From contig NC_133658.1 in the NCBI RefSeq assembly GCF_037893015.1, positions 62,043,636 to 62,107,635 on the forward strand: a stretch of DNA of 64,000 nucleotides, read 5' to 3'. The translations under genes were made by a program, and so were the position numbers. Source of the stretch: Macrotis lagotis (taxonomy: Eukaryota; Chordata; Mammalia; Peramelemorphia; Peramelidae). Positions 1-57,616 of the stretch are shown in pieces. A model generated the notes under the pieces. That model saw nothing but the letters and a program-made list of their open reading frames with translations, had not been told where the DNA came from and did no database searches. Position 1 is the first letter of the stretch, and each line of letters starts with the position of its first letter.

Positions 1-628
1 TGGAAAGAAGAGATTGATCTTTATAGATCTATATTCAGGGAGGGATGTAACTGAGGGGGAGCAGGATAAGTATTTTTATTTACCTAATATTGAGGATGGT
101 ACTTTATTAGCCCATCTTTGGGGAAGTTCTTTTTTGTACACCTGTACCTGAGTTAGATATGATGTCTTTTGCCTCCCTCTGGGGAGGGAGGGGAGAACAA
201 AAAGAATCTTTTGAATAATTTAGGGAAATTGTACATTATTTAATGCAAGATGGGGATGGAAGTAGGTGGGTATGAAGTTAGGTGAGGTAGAGATTTCAAA
301 TCCAGCCTCCCAGATTTTGTGACCCTGGGCCCTGCCTCAGTTTTCTCATCTGTGAATCAGGTTAATATTAGCAGTTACTTCTCAAAGTTTCTAGAATCAA
401 ACAAAGAGCACTTTGCAAACCTTAAAGTATTATAAACATTGCTATCTATGTCTTATGCATATCTCTACTGTGGGTGAGAAGAGATGTCTTTTGTACATCC
501 ACATTCAGGGCTTGTTGTGGAAAGGTAGAGAATGTTTTTTGCCTACCTGTTTTGGGGGTGGGGACCAGATACCTGCAATAGACTTCTCTATTACCTGGTC
601 ATTCATCCCTGTTAAAAATCAGTTCTCA

Positions 629-775
629 GGGTCAGCTAGGTGGCGCAGTGGCTAGAGCACCAGCCCTGGAATCAGGGAGAACCTGAGTTTGAATCTACCC
701 TCAGATACTTAATAATTACCTAGCTGTGTGACCTTGGGCAAGTCGCTTAACCCCATTGCCTTGCAAAAAAAAAAA
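629..775 (+). mobile_element. Marsupial tRNA-derived SINE
   Basis: Full-length copy of the family that recurs through the window: tRNA-like head (GTCAGCTAGGTGGCGCAGTG), body with CTCAGATACTTAATAATTAC, and A tail after CCTTGC. Confidence 0.9.
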
Positions 776-2356
776 TTTGTTCACAGTAAGGAATCAGAGT
801 CAGGGATGGAAAATCATAATTCCTAGACCAGTTGGTTGGTCTTGGGCCAAGTCACCCTTAGGAGTGGGTCAAAGATAGCAGTCTCCTACCAGTAGCTGGA
901 GAAAGGAACTGCTTCCTAGGGATATTGTTGGGTTTCTAGGAGATTGCCTCAAACTTTGTGGGATATTCTGTGGCCTGGAGGCTTCCTAACACCCCAGCCT
1001 CCTCATTTTACAGCCTAGGAAACAATCAGCAAGCATTTATTAAGAAACTGTTGTGAGAGTTGGACTGTGATAAGAATGAAATGTAGTGAATAAAACAATC
1101 CCTGTCCTCCAGGAGTTTACATTCTAATGGGAGAGACTACTAGAAGATAAATAGATACATGCTTGAGATGCACAAAGGGAAGGTTTTCTACTTAGGGGTT
1201 GGGCTGCTGGGAAAGGCATCTCCTTCTAGGTGGGCTTGGAGCAGTGTCTTGAAGGAAGCCGGGACCTAGAGCTTAGGTAGAAAGCCTTGGACTATGGATC
1301 TCCTAAGGCAACCCTGTATTGACCTGCTGTATCCTTCAGGGGTCTGGTGCTGAGATGGAGGTGCAGCAGCTTTGGATCAGTGATCCCTGGGATGGCTAAG
1401 GGGTGGGACCCTTCTTTGATTTCTGCAGCACTTAGGCCTCTGAGGACAAGCAGAGTTCATACTTGCCACTTCCTGCCCCTCTCACCACCACCCCCGCCCC
1501 CCCAATCTCTAGAAGAAGGAAGAAGGAAAATGGTGAGTAAGAAGCAGAAAGAACAGTGGAATTAGAGACCCAAGAACCTGGGTTCAAATTCTGGTTCTGG
1601 TACTAGTCAATTAGGGAAAGTTGGGAGCCATCCCAGAACTGTATTTAAATATATAATATAAAAGCACAGTATACTAATTATATTGAAACACAAATAGAAA
1701 AAAAAATTTAAAACAAGTTCACAGGATCCTAGGAAAGAACCCTTGTTTTTGGTGTGTTATACTGAGGAAGGAGGAAAAGCAAAGTGGGAGCAGTGGGTGC
1801 TTTCCCTCAGGGGTTGAAACCTTTCGACCGTAGTGTATGAGACCATATGTGGGTTTTTTAAACTCTGAACACCCAGAAGTTAGTGTGCGATGGCCATAGT
1901 GTGAGCCACGGTAGTCTTCCTGTCTTGTTCCCCCAGAGGGTGAGGGGAGGGTGGACTCCAGGGTGAGCTGGAGAAATAGGCCAGGGAAGGCCCCAGTGTG
2001 TGTGTGAGAGAGTATGTGTGTGTTCCTGTTCCCTTCAGGCCTGAGGCATGGATAGGCCTGCCTCACCTCAAAGATCAAAGAAAACAATGGAGATAGTTTT
2101 TCATTTTGAATTGTGTTTACCTCCTTTATAAAACTTCTCAACTGCAGTTTAATTATTGATTAGAATGACCTACCATTCAGGGCCTGAAGCCTTTTACTGC
2201 TTTCTCCTTCCTTATCTGGACCAGGAGTCAGATCACTGGCCAGATAGTAGTACTCTGGGAGTAGCTGAGACATCCCTACTTGCCCCCTGGCTATTTTTCC
2301 CTGACTGCATCTGATTCATTGCTTTCCAGGCTTTCTCATTCTAGAACATGTATTCT

Positions 2357-2641
2357 TTTTTTTTTCTACATTCATTTATTTATTTTGTATTATTACAATA
2401 ATCTTGTTATGACAGTAATCATAAATCCCCTCCCCCCCCAAAAGGATGAGAAACCTCAAGAATAGTGAGAGGAAAAAAATGTACTTCACTCTATGTTCAG
2501 ATTCCAATGGCTCTGTCTCTGGGGTGAGTTGCCTTCTTTATCATAAGTCCACCAGAGAAGTTGCTTCAATATTTTTCCCCACAGTTGCTATCACTAGCTG
2601 TATTTCCCTCCACCCTATTCCTTCCCACTCTCATTTTTTTC

Positions 2642-2690
<49 letters not shown>

Positions 2691-2935
2691 TTTTCCCCTG
2701 TCCCTGCTCAGAAGTGTGTTATGTCTGAGTACCTTCTCTCTCTCTCTCTTCTATCACCTACTCCCCCCTTCCCTCCTCCTCCCCTTCCCCCCTTATCCCA
2801 GCCCTTTCCTCTCATTTTTCTTTAGGGTGAGATAGATTTCTATACTCTATTAAGTGTGTATGTTATTTCCTCTCTGAGCCATTTCTGATGAGCATGAAGG
2901 CTCACTCATTCCTCCTCGCCATGCATTCTTAACCT
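2357..2935. repeat. Interspersed marsupial repeat with an internal CT array
   Basis: Starts TATTATTACAATAATCTTG and continues past GGATGAGAAACCTCAAGA and AAGTCCACCAGAGAAGTTGC into a CT array and CTGAGCCATTTCTGATGAG. I recognise the pattern as a recurrent marsupial repeat but cannot give its class with confidence; an L1-associated untranslated segment is possible. Confidence 0.5.
2643..2690. repeat. CT dinucleotide array
   Basis: About 23 uninterrupted CT units within the interspersed repeat. Confidence 0.95.
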
Positions 2936-3782
2936 GGGCTCTGGAGTTAGATTTCAGGGAGTGACTAGGAAAAAAACTTTATTTTCATTAACCTTTGATT
3001 GCCTTTTAATTCCTATGTTTGTTTTTTTGTTACACAATTAAATACAGTATTCAGGGAAGGGGTCATAGGTTTCCCCAGACTACCAAAGGGATTCGTGCTG
3101 TAAAAAAAGTTTCAGAATCACTGATCTAGAAACAAACTTGATCCTTCTCTCCAAAGTGGGGAGTCCCCAAGGAGGGATGGGGATGGGGAGCCTTTCTGTT
3201 CTGACTTGGAGCTAAACACAGTGTTTGATGTCTAAGCCTAGAATTATAAATAGAGGCTTCTCAAATCCTTTCCATCCTAGCCATCCCCCTGCCTCCCCCC
3301 TTAGGCAGACTGTAGGAGATGGGGTGGGGCAGCAGGTGAGACTACTATAGCCAGGGGCTCTGGTTTCTAGGAGATCTTGCCCTCACTTGCCATCATGTAG
3401 CTTGGGAGTATACTTAACTGGCTTCTTTTCCCCCCACACCCCCAAGGACAGACTATTCTTCATTGCAGTTTGCATTTGTTGTCTGGTCCGGTCTTGTCTT
3501 GTTGCTTCTTCTATCACACCCTCTTCTATGTGTTTCTGCATGTTTATCACAGGAGCTGAGCTTTCTCTTTATGCTTTTCCAACCAAGGATGAAACCCATG
3601 TCCTCATGATTCCATGGAGGGAGAAGACTGGAGAGGGGTGTCCAGTATAGCAGAAAGATTTAAGGACAGAAGCCTGATGGGGTACTGGAGGGAGAATGGA
3701 GCCTGGTCCTGAATGTTTCAAAGTTGGACCTAGAGCAGGAGTACAGATGTGGGGGATAATGCGGTCAAGAATGGTGTGATCT

Positions 3783-3930
3783 GGGCAGTTAGGTGGCACA
3801 GTGGATAGGGCACCGGCCCTGGGGTCAGGAGGACCTGAGTTCAAATCCGGCCTCAGACACTTAATAATTACCTAGCTGTGTAGACTTGGACAAGCCACTT
3901 TACCCCATTTGCCCTGCAAAAAAAAAAAGA
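3783..3930 (+). mobile_element. Marsupial tRNA-derived SINE
   Basis: Full length with A tail and near-perfect target duplications AGAATGGTGTGAT / AGAATTGTGTGAT on the two sides. Confidence 0.9.
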
Positions 3931-4664
3931 ATTGTGTGATGGAGGACTGGGTCCAAGGAAGGGGAAGGTCTTCCCTAGGAGCCCAGGGGGCTTGGGCTTG
4001 GCCACCTCATGACTCCTGTCACCTCCAGGATTAAATACAGTATCTTCTGGTTTTAAACCATTTATCCCCTGGCTCTCTCTTACCTTCCTATCTTATATAC
4101 CTGTGTAAACCCTAGGATTCAGTGACTCTTGCTTGGTCTCTTTGCTGAGCTTAACCCAGGACCCTGGCTGTCCCACATTGCTAAGGATACTCTCCTCTTT
4201 TTCCCCACCTCCTAGCTTCCTTCCAGTCCCCCTTGAAATTCTGTCTATTATAAGAAGCCTCTTCTAATCCTCCGTCATTCCTGTCCTTTCCTTTTGTTGA
4301 TGGGAGTCATTGATCCTGTCCATAACCTGTTTATACATATTGTTTGCATGTGGTTGCTCCTTTACACAGAGCTCCCTTAGAGGAGGACCTGTCTTTTGTC
4401 CTTCTTGTATTTCCAGGGCTTAAGTACAAGTCTGGCACAGGATAAATAGTAGACTTGACCTCTTGATGTACTTGGCTGCAGACTTGAGTTGCCCAAGCGC
4501 CAAAGGCCTGACTGTCCATGGGGCCAAGAACTTGCCTATGGAAGATCAAGTCAACAAGTATTAATTAAGCTCAGTGGTTTTGGAGTCAGTTTGAGTTTGA
4601 AACTACCTGTGGGACCTGTAAAGTACTTTCCCCTCTTGGACCTTGGTTTCTTTTTTCTTTTTTC

Positions 4665-4806
4665 TTTGGTTTTTGCAAGGCAGTAGTGCTAAGTGACTTG
4701 TCTGAGGTCACACAGTGACCTTATTAAGTATCTGAGTTTGGATTTGAACTCAGGTCCTCCTGACTCCAGGGCTGGTGCTCTATCCACTGTGCCACCTAGC
4801 TGCCCC
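4665..4806 (-). mobile_element. Marsupial tRNA-derived SINE
   Basis: Antisense copy flanked by GACCTTGGTTTCTT on both sides (about 4638 and 4809). Confidence 0.9.
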
Positions 4807-4995
4807 TAGACCTTGGTTTCTTCATCTAATGGACAAGTCGGACTGGATGACCTGGGAGGTCCTTTTCAGCTCTAAATTTTATGAACCCAATGATGACTGA
4901 ATAAATATTAATCAAACAACTTCTTGTGCCAGACCTTGTGTCTTGGCACTGAAAGAAATGCTTTTTATTTATTTTTCATTCATTCATTTATTTAT

Positions 4996-5117
4996 TGGTT
5001 TTTGCAAGGCAGTGGAGTTAAGTGACTTGACCAAGGTCACACATTAGGTAATTATTAATGTCTGAGCCTGGATTTAAATTCAGGTCCTGCTAATTCCTTT
5101 GGGCTACCTAGGTGCCC
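4996..5117 (-). mobile_element. Marsupial tRNA-derived SINE, worn
   Basis: Antisense copy with several changes and a shortened head (ends GGGCTACCTAGGTGCCCC). Confidence 0.8.
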
Positions 5118-5119
5118 CC

Positions 5120-5335
5120 ATCTTTATTTTTTAATTAACAAAAAATTCATTTTCTCTCCCATCATGTCCCTACATTAGAAGAAAAAAAAAATCTTTTTTT
5201 TTAACTAATGTACATGGTCAAGCAAAGTCAAATTCTCACTTTGACCGGTTTCTGTATGTATGTGTTTGAATATCTGCTTCTGCCCTCTGAGTCCATCACT
5301 TCTCCATTGCTGATCTCTGGTTTTCTAGGATCATA
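5120..5335 (-). repeat. L1-like 3' fragment
   Basis: Antisense, starting TTAATTAACAAAAAATTC and running through GTCAAGCAAAGTCAAATTC. Old and diverged. Confidence 0.5.
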
Positions 5336-5479
5336 TGATCTTTATGTTGATCATTAGGTTTAAGGCTTTTGAAGTTGTAGGTATTTACAGTGTTTTTGTG
5401 ATACAAATTGTCCTACTGGTTCTGCAGCCTTCACTCTGTATATCAGTTCAATTGAGTCTTCTTAAAGAAGTTGGGGAAA

Positions 5480-6286
5480 TGTTAAGAAATGTGTTCGGTA
5501 ATCTGTTCCCTCGGCACTGACCTTACTTTGACACTAACCCCACCACCATCCTATTGTCTAAGCTCCAAGATGAGTCCTTTGAACTTTTAGTAAAATATCT
5601 TGCCCCTCCCAGGCCAGGACTCCCCATAAATCTCTGCCTCCAGGAACAAAACAAGCCCCTATCAACAAAACAATGGATCCCTGCCTTAGAATGAAAGGAT
5701 TAAGTTTTTTGACCTAACCACTCCTCAACTACATATCTCAGATTACTTTATCTATCCTTTGAGCTACTGCCCCCATCTACATACACCTAATTACTGCATC
5801 TTCCTGCCCCTTTAAAAGTTCGTTCATTTCTCAGATGAATTGCAGGAGGGCAGCCTGTTCTCAGGAAGTGTGATCCCCCAAAATAACCTCTCACACCCCC
5901 ATACCCTTATTTACTATTTATCTTCAGATGACTCATTTTCCTTTGGGAGGGCAGCCCACTCTAGGGGAGCGTGATTCCCCCAAATAAACTGCTCAGAATG
6001 AGAGGAACCAAAGGTTCACACATTTGGTATATAGTCTTGGTTGAAGAGCTAATGGCCTGAAGCTGCCATCTGTAGGAATGTAATGGAATGCTTCTAAATC
6101 AGAATCCCCTCCCCAAACAAGAGGAATTTTTAGCTTAGAGATTTCTGGAGTCCTTGCCAGGCAGGGGCAAGCTACTTTACTAAAAGTTGATTGACCCCCA
6201 TCTCCTAGCTTGGACAATGGGATGGGGGGGGTCAGTGTCGAGGGAACAGATTAATTATAGAACATATTTCTCTTAACATTTCCCCT
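5480..6286. mobile_element. Two LTR fossils in head-to-head inverted arrangement (endogenous retrovirus-like)
   Basis: From 5480 rightward and from 6286 leftward (on the - strand) the sequence starts TGTTAAGA and stays alike for roughly 170 bases. Each start is directly preceded, in its own orientation, by a purine run like GGGGAAA, which resembles a retroviral polypurine tract. The middle (5845-5990) carries a short direct repeat with CCCAAATAA. No internal retroviral genes are seen. Divergence between the halves suggests an old, degraded copy. Confidence 0.6.
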
Positions 6287-6485
6287 ACTTGATTAGATTT
6301 CTCTAAAATCACCCCTTCTCTCATTTCTCTGTCTTCCATAATTTGTTCTGCTTCGGGGGATACTGATGCCAACTTGGGACTAGGGGAATTGAGGCACCAT
6401 GTTGGAATCAGAAGATTTGGTCTTGATTAGATTTGAATTCCAGGACTGCCACTCACTCCAAATGTGCTATTGGATATTGGTCAAA

Positions 6486-6488
<3 letters not shown>

Positions 6489-6533
<45 letters not shown>
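6489..6533. repeat. CT dinucleotide array
   Basis: About 22 CT units following GGTCAAATCTGT. Confidence 0.95.
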
Positions 6534-6535
<2 letters not shown>

Positions 6536-6937
6536 TTTCAGTTTCCTCCTCTATAAATTGGATGGATTGGTTTAAAACCTAGGATCCAGGACCAAAATTC
6601 TCTTCCAGGGTCTCTTTTGTAATTCAACTTCTTAACTATTATGGGTATGAAAGAGGAAAGGTCTTGAAGCCTTTCCCATCCCCCACCCCAGGGCATCAAG
6701 TTCGGTGGGGATGGAGAGGCCTTTGGAGCCTGGAATGCCTCAGTAGTGTTGCCGCGGCAGCCTGCTGAGAGGCCTCCAGCTCCCACTCTGGAGGCTGCTT
6801 CCTGAGGGGTTATCCCAGAGTACCTTCTGACTGTTCCAGGCTTTTATCATAGAGGACACTTAAGAGGTTCCTTTCACCCCCCCCCCCCAGGGGACTTATT
6901 GGGCTAGGTAGAGGAGGGGGCAGCATCCGTGAGGACT

Positions 6938-49084
<42,147 letters not shown>

Positions 49085-49945
49085 GCTGGGGCCCCCACCG
49101 GGGCCTCCCTGGTCAGTGACGGACACTCCAGTGTACAATGGACAGCCGCAGTTCCTGCCTCCCTCCCTGCCCAGTCCCCCACGTTGTCCCGTCCTGTCCC
49201 CCACCCCCACCCTGGGGGCTGAGGGTGAGAGTTGGGCATCCCACTGGACACCAGGAAACCTCCAGGGCCCCGGCCCCTCCTGCACCCCTTACCTCTGGTT
49301 TCACCTTCTGCCCACAGTGTCTGCCTTTGAAACTTGTAGATGAAGGCTCAGTTCAGTGTGTTAGAGAGGGGGTGCGGGGAAAGCCATTCCCAAAACCATT
49401 CTTGGGAACTTGGCTAGATTTGGGTGTCAGGCTTTGAAGCTCATTCCTGGGGCCCCTTCCCTTAACCCCCTTCTTCCTGACTCCCTAGACCCACTCGTTG
49501 GTGGGGAGGGTGTTGTGGAGGCAAGCTGTCTGGGCCACAAGGCCCGCCGGCAACAGACGGGAATCAATGAAGCTAAGAGAGATGAGGATTATGTTTGCAG
49601 GTGGCCATGGCCTGCTGGGGACCGCGCCCTATTTATTTGTGTATTTATTGGTCGGGAAGGTTGCAAGGGAGCAAGAGAACAGAAGGACAGATGCTTGGGG
49701 GGAGGTTGAAGCTACTCCCCTGACCATGGGCAGGTCCCTGCCCCAAGGAATTCACCAGGCGGTGAGGGCCCAGATGGTACCAGGGAAGCCCCCTGTCGGA
49801 CACACCCACTCTTCCCCCTCACCAGCCAGCCTCGGGGATGTGACCTTGCCCAGGAAACAGAAGTGGATAAAGCAGAAGGTCCCCATGAGTTTGGGTTGTT
49901 ACTTGTTTATTTGTTTTCCCAATAAAACTTTGTTTACTGACTTCT
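49085..49945 (+). other. SLC12A4: SLC12A4 3' UTR
   Basis: Runs from the stop codon to shortly after an AATAAA at 49921-49926, which is followed by a T/G-rich stretch. About 850 bases and free of recognisable SINEs. The exact cleavage point is estimated. Confidence 0.75.
49921..49926 (+). terminator. Polyadenylation signal of SLC12A4
   Basis: Canonical AATAAA followed within about 25 bases by T/G-rich sequence. It is the first canonical signal that I see downstream of the SLC12A4 stop. Confidence 0.75.
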
Positions 49946-50884
49946 ACTTCCACCTTCTGGACTGGTTTTGTTTCTTCCTTTTACTTAGGAAAGAAGGGAG
50001 GGAGGGAGCCAGCATCCAGATATAGGCAGCCCCTATTCACAAACAGCTGGGGAGGTCACCAGGAGCTGGCTCTGTCCCAGCCCAGCCTCCCTCTCTGTCT
50101 TTGTCATTTCTTGATCTCCGGGTTGGTTCTGGCTCCTTTCCCAGAATCCAGGTCATTTGTCATGAGGGACCTTCCTGGAGTGGGTAGGAATGTTTCATCT
50201 CCCAGGCTTCAACATTCCCTTCCTGTCTTGGGAGAGTCTCCCCTGGGGACCAAGCTCTAGAAATTGAGAGCTCTGGAAAAACATGAAAAACAGCTGTCTT
50301 AAGTGTATAGGGAAGTGCATTGTCCAGGGTCCTTTGGCTAATAAGAATGCAGGGATTTGAATCCAGACCTTCTGCCTCTAGATTCTATATCTTGTTCACT
50401 ATGCCTGCAGAAGACTGACTTTCTCCATTCTCTTTTCTCTCTCTTCTTTCTCCTCTCTTTTTCTCTCCCTCTCTTTTGATTTGGATGCATTCTGGCAAAG
50501 TGACTTGCGCAAGGTCACACAATAAGCTTAGTAAGAGGCCTATATTCATTAGCTGCCCCTCTGCAGCTCTCCTCACCCCTCCCTTGTAGCTATGCCATCT
50601 CCCTCCCTTCAAGAAACAATCCTTGCCTCCGACACTTGGGGAATGGACAAACCAATGGTGGGACATTAATGCAATGTTCTTGAATTGCTTGAAAGTGAAG
50701 GTTTCATAGAAGTTATAATGGGAATCAGTGCTAAGCAATGCAGAGCAAAGGAAAGGAAGTCGAGCTCAGAACACAATATACACAGTAGCTGCAATGATAA
50801 CATTGTCGCAACAATAATAATCATTTAAAGGTTTCTCATTTGATCCTCACAACAGTCCTGCTGTTATTAGCCTTATTTTATTTT

Positions 50885-51039
50885 TGATTTTCTTTTTTTA
50901 GATTTTTGCTAGGCAGTGGGGTTAAGTGGCTTGCCCAAGGCCACACAGCTAGGTAATTAAGTGTCTGAGGTCGGATTGGAACTCAAGTCCTCCTGACTCC
51001 AGGGCCGGGGCTCCATCCACTGCTCCATCTAGCTGCCCC
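50885..51039 (-). mobile_element. Marsupial tRNA-derived SINE
   Basis: Antisense copy with flanks TTATTAGCCTTATTTT / TTATCCTTATTTT. Confidence 0.85.
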
Positions 51040-51483
51040 TATTATCCTTATTTTTAAAAAAAGAGGAAACTGAAGCAGATTTGCTCAGGCTCACACAGCT
51101 ACCAAGTATGTGAAATGGGATTTGAGCTTAGGTCTTCCTGAATCCAGGGTTGTGTTTGTTCTATGGAGTGTGATTAGAATGATCAAGGCTGACTTTGGGA
51201 AGACTTGAAAAAAAACAAGCCTCTCCCATCTTTGCAGAGGTGAGGCACTATGGGTATACAATGTTGCAGATGCTTTTGGGGGTTAATGCCACTTTACTGT
51301 ATTGGCATGAACTAATCAGGAGCCCTGAATATTCCTCCAGCTATTTTAGTTGGTTTTTAATTTAGATTTTTAGTAAATAGTATTTTTTCCAGTTATGTAA
51401 GATGAATTGGTTTAAACACACTTCTAACCTTTGCTGAGCTGGGGAACTCTGGATCTACATTGTAACATACACTTTCTCTCTTT

Positions 51484-51640
51484 TTTTCCAGTAACATGAA
51501 AAAATAATTTTCAACATATATTTTTGAGATTTTGAACTGCACATGTTTTTCCTTTCCCCCCCTCCTCTTGACACTGAATAATCCGATTTTAGTTTGTATG
51601 TGTACAACTAATTACATATACTTTAGAACTGATCTGATTT
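51484..51640 (-). mobile_element. L1 3' fragment, antisense
   Basis: TTTCCAGTAACATGAAAAA, AATTTTCAACATATATTT and GATTTTGAACTGCACATG. Confidence 0.6.
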
Positions 51641-51802
51641 TTTTCTCCTTTCTAATTTTATTACAAGGACAGGATGGCTCACTGAGGAGAGGGCGGAGAA
51701 ACATTCAGAAATGAAAAGGATGTAAATGCAAAAGAAATAAAGCCTGGATCTGAGATTGCATTGTAAAAGGTATCAGTGAAAATAAGATTAAACAAATGCA
51801 GG

Positions 51803-52025
51803 AGCAGCTAGGTGGCACCACAGCACATGGTGCCTAGAAGAAGGAGGACCTGAGCTCAAATTTGACCTCAGACATTTAGCTGTGTGACCCTGGGCAAGTC
51901 ATTTCACCCTGTTTGCCTCAGTTTCTTTAATTTAAAATGAATTGAAGAAGACAAACCACTCTTTTTGCCAAGAAAACCCAAAGTGGGTGGTTCACAAGGA
52001 GTCAGACATGGCAGCAAAAACCTCC
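51803..52025 (+). mobile_element. Longer marsupial SINE (MAR1-like)
   Basis: Sense copy starting GAGCAGCTAGGTGGCACCAC and ending near GGAGTCAGACATGG. Confidence 0.75.
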
Positions 52026-52148
52026 CAGGGTTGTTATCATGATCAAGAAAATTATAAAGCACTTGGACAAGACCTGGCTCCATAGAAATGTTTTATTATT
52101 ATCATTCTCCAAGATCTGAGAATGTTCATCTAATCTCATTTTTCAATA

Positions 52149-52290
52149 AATTTTTTTTGCAATGCAGCAGTGTTAAGTGACTTGCCCAAAGTCACACAGC
52201 TAAGTAATTAAGTGTCTGAGACTGGATTTGAACTCGGGTCCTCTTGACTACAGGGCCAGTGCTCTATCCACCATGCCACCTAGCTGCCCC
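52149..52290 (-). mobile_element. Marsupial tRNA-derived SINE
   Basis: Antisense copy with flanks CTAATCTCATTTTTCA / CTAGTCTTATTTTTCA. Confidence 0.87.
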
Positions 52291-52778
52291 TAGTCTTATT
52301 TTTCAGAAGAAGAAACTGAAGTTCTACGTGACTGATTTACTCACTATGGTGATGATTTCTGTCCTTCCTGCATCAGGGAGGTGATGCCATGACAAGCACA
52401 TAGATTGGATTTGAGTGGGGTGGGGGACGGGAGGCTGTGCTAAGTCACCAGCCTCATTTTCTCCTCCGAAGCCATCTGGGTCCAGTGACCAGATATGAAT
52501 TGCAACATGACTGGAGATGGCTTTGGATGTTAGGTAATCAGGGTTAAGTGACATGCCCAGGGTCACACAGCTAGTAAGGGTTGAATTCCCATCCTGCTGA
52601 CCTCAAGGCCTACTCTATAGTGCACCAACTGGCTGCTATGGTAGTGAACAGTTAAGGTAGAATTTGAACCCAGGACCTTATCCCATCAGTAATAACAGCT
52701 AGCATTCTTATCATTTTCCCCCTTTGTAATGCTCATATCATCCTGTGCTCCAGTGCCATTAAGACTGCCCTGTTAGGG

Positions 52779-53210
52779 AAGTCTGGAGGGATTTGCATGA
52801 ACTGATGCTGAGCTAGATGAGCAGAACCAGAAGAACACTACATCCTAACAAATACATGGGGACAATGATCAACCTCGAAGGACTCGCTCATTCCATCCAT
52901 GCAACAACCAGAGACAAAGGAGAGTGCCATCTGTATCCAGAGGAAGAACTGTGGAGTTTGAACAAAGACCAAGGACTATTAACTTTAATTTAGGGGAAAA
53001 AAAGATATCTTATTGTCTGATCTTGCTATCTCTTATACTTTATGTTTCTTCCTTAAGGATATGATTTCTCTCTCATCACACTCAATTTGGATCAATGTAT
53101 ACCATGGAAACAATGTAACAACTGGCAAATTGCTTTCTGTGGCGGGGGGTGGAGGGAGGGAAGTAAGATTGGGGGAAAATTGTAAAACTCAAATAAAATC
53201 TTAAAAAAAA
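52779..53210 (+). mobile_element. 5'-truncated L1 3' end
   Basis: Begins GTCTGGAGGGATTTGCATG and ends AAATAAAATCTT plus an A tail. Shares over 200 bases of near-identical end with the copy at 26443. Target duplication AAGACTGCCCTG(T/C)TA. Confidence 0.85.
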
Positions 53211-53226
53211 AAAGACTGCCCTGCTA

Positions 53227-53374
53227 AGGGGCGGCTAGGTGGCACAGTGGATAAAGCATCGGCCCTGGTATTAGGAGCACCTGAGTTCAAATGCGGCCTC
53301 AGACACTTAATTACCTAGCTGTGTGACCTTGGGCAAATCACTTAACCCCATTGCCTTGCAAAAAACAAAAAAAT
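53227..53374 (+). mobile_element. SINE stacked on an L1 insertion site
   Basis: Sense copy flanked by perfect AAAGACTGCCCTGCTA at 53211-53226 and 53375-53390. The same target word also begins the L1 insertion at 52761. Confidence 0.92.
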
Positions 53375-53718
53375 AAAGACTGCCCTGCTAGAAAGGAGAA
53401 GGGGTCCTGTGCTTTGCCCAGCTAGTAGATCTGAGGCAGAATTTGAAGTCAAGTTTTCTGGCACTGTCCCATTAGGCACATGTTCCTAGGACAGAGTCCT
53501 GGCTGGCTTCCTGGCTAAGTCCAGGGCTTAGAGAAGAGGTCCCAAGGTCAATGCCCAGTCACTTTTTCCACATTTTCCCAGCCTCACTTCCCCATTCCCT
53601 CCCACTGCCGCAGAGCTCCAGGGCCTGAGCCCTCCCCTCCCCCACAGCCAGGTCCCCCTGGCTCCTCCAGCAGCTGCCCTCCTCCAGTCCCTCCCCTTGC
53701 CACCCACAAGCGTCCCCT

Positions 53719-53724
53719 GATAAG
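53719..53724 (+). promoter_or_regulatory. TATA-like GATAAG element of the LCAT promoter
   Basis: GATAAG in the context CCCCTGATAAGGG lies 46 bases upstream of the LCAT ATG. From memory, mammalian LCAT uses a non-canonical TATA-like element of this sort with a very short leader. Position and context are seen; the function is inferred. Confidence 0.55.
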
Positions 53725-53764
53725 GGACTAAGACTGGCCTGCGCTTGCTCGAGGCACCGGCAGC

Positions 53765-57490
<3,726 letters not shown>

Positions 57491-57610
57491 TCTACTTCAG
57501 GGGGCCAAAAGCAGCTGGTACCACATCTCTCTAAAGTTTGGTTCTGCTCCTCAGTTGGGGACCCTCCTGTTACAACCCTGCCTGGGGATGAGGAGACAAC
57601 AGACGATATG

Positions 57611-57616
57611 AATAAG
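57611..57616 (+). terminator. Possible LCAT polyadenylation signal (AATAAG variant)
   Basis: TGAATAAGAACTTC lies about 120 bases after the stop and resembles the human LCAT TGAATAAA context. A canonical AATAAA is at 57692-57697 and is the alternative. Confidence 0.4.

Larger units (their letters stand above)
1..6937. other. Upstream flank or intron 1 of SLC12A4 before candidate exon 1b
   Basis: No coding exon recognised. It holds SINEs (629-775, 3783-3930, 4665-4806, 4996-5117), an interspersed repeat with a CT array (2357-2935), an L1-like piece (5120-5335), LTR fossils (5480-6286) and a second CT array (6489-6533). The usual SLC12A4 first exon and its CpG-rich promoter are not visible, so they probably lie to the left. 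Confidence 0.6.
49946..53764. other. SLC12A4-LCAT intergenic region
   Basis: 3.8 kb built largely from insertions: SINEs (50885-51039, 52149-52290, 53227-53374), a longer SINE (51803-52025), an antisense L1 piece (51484-51640) and an L1 3' end (52779-53210). From 53400 onward it is GC-rich and unique-looking and should hold the LCAT promoter. Confidence 0.65.

Noticed and set aside
629-775. Possible tRNA gene (B-box-like GTTTGAATCT)
   Set aside because: The tRNA-like head belongs to a dispersed SINE with a 3' A tail; it lacks a full cloverleaf. The same holds for the other copies.
2446-2835. 129-codon frame through the CT array
   Set aside because: A product of the CT repeat (Ser-Leu run) inside an interspersed repeat.
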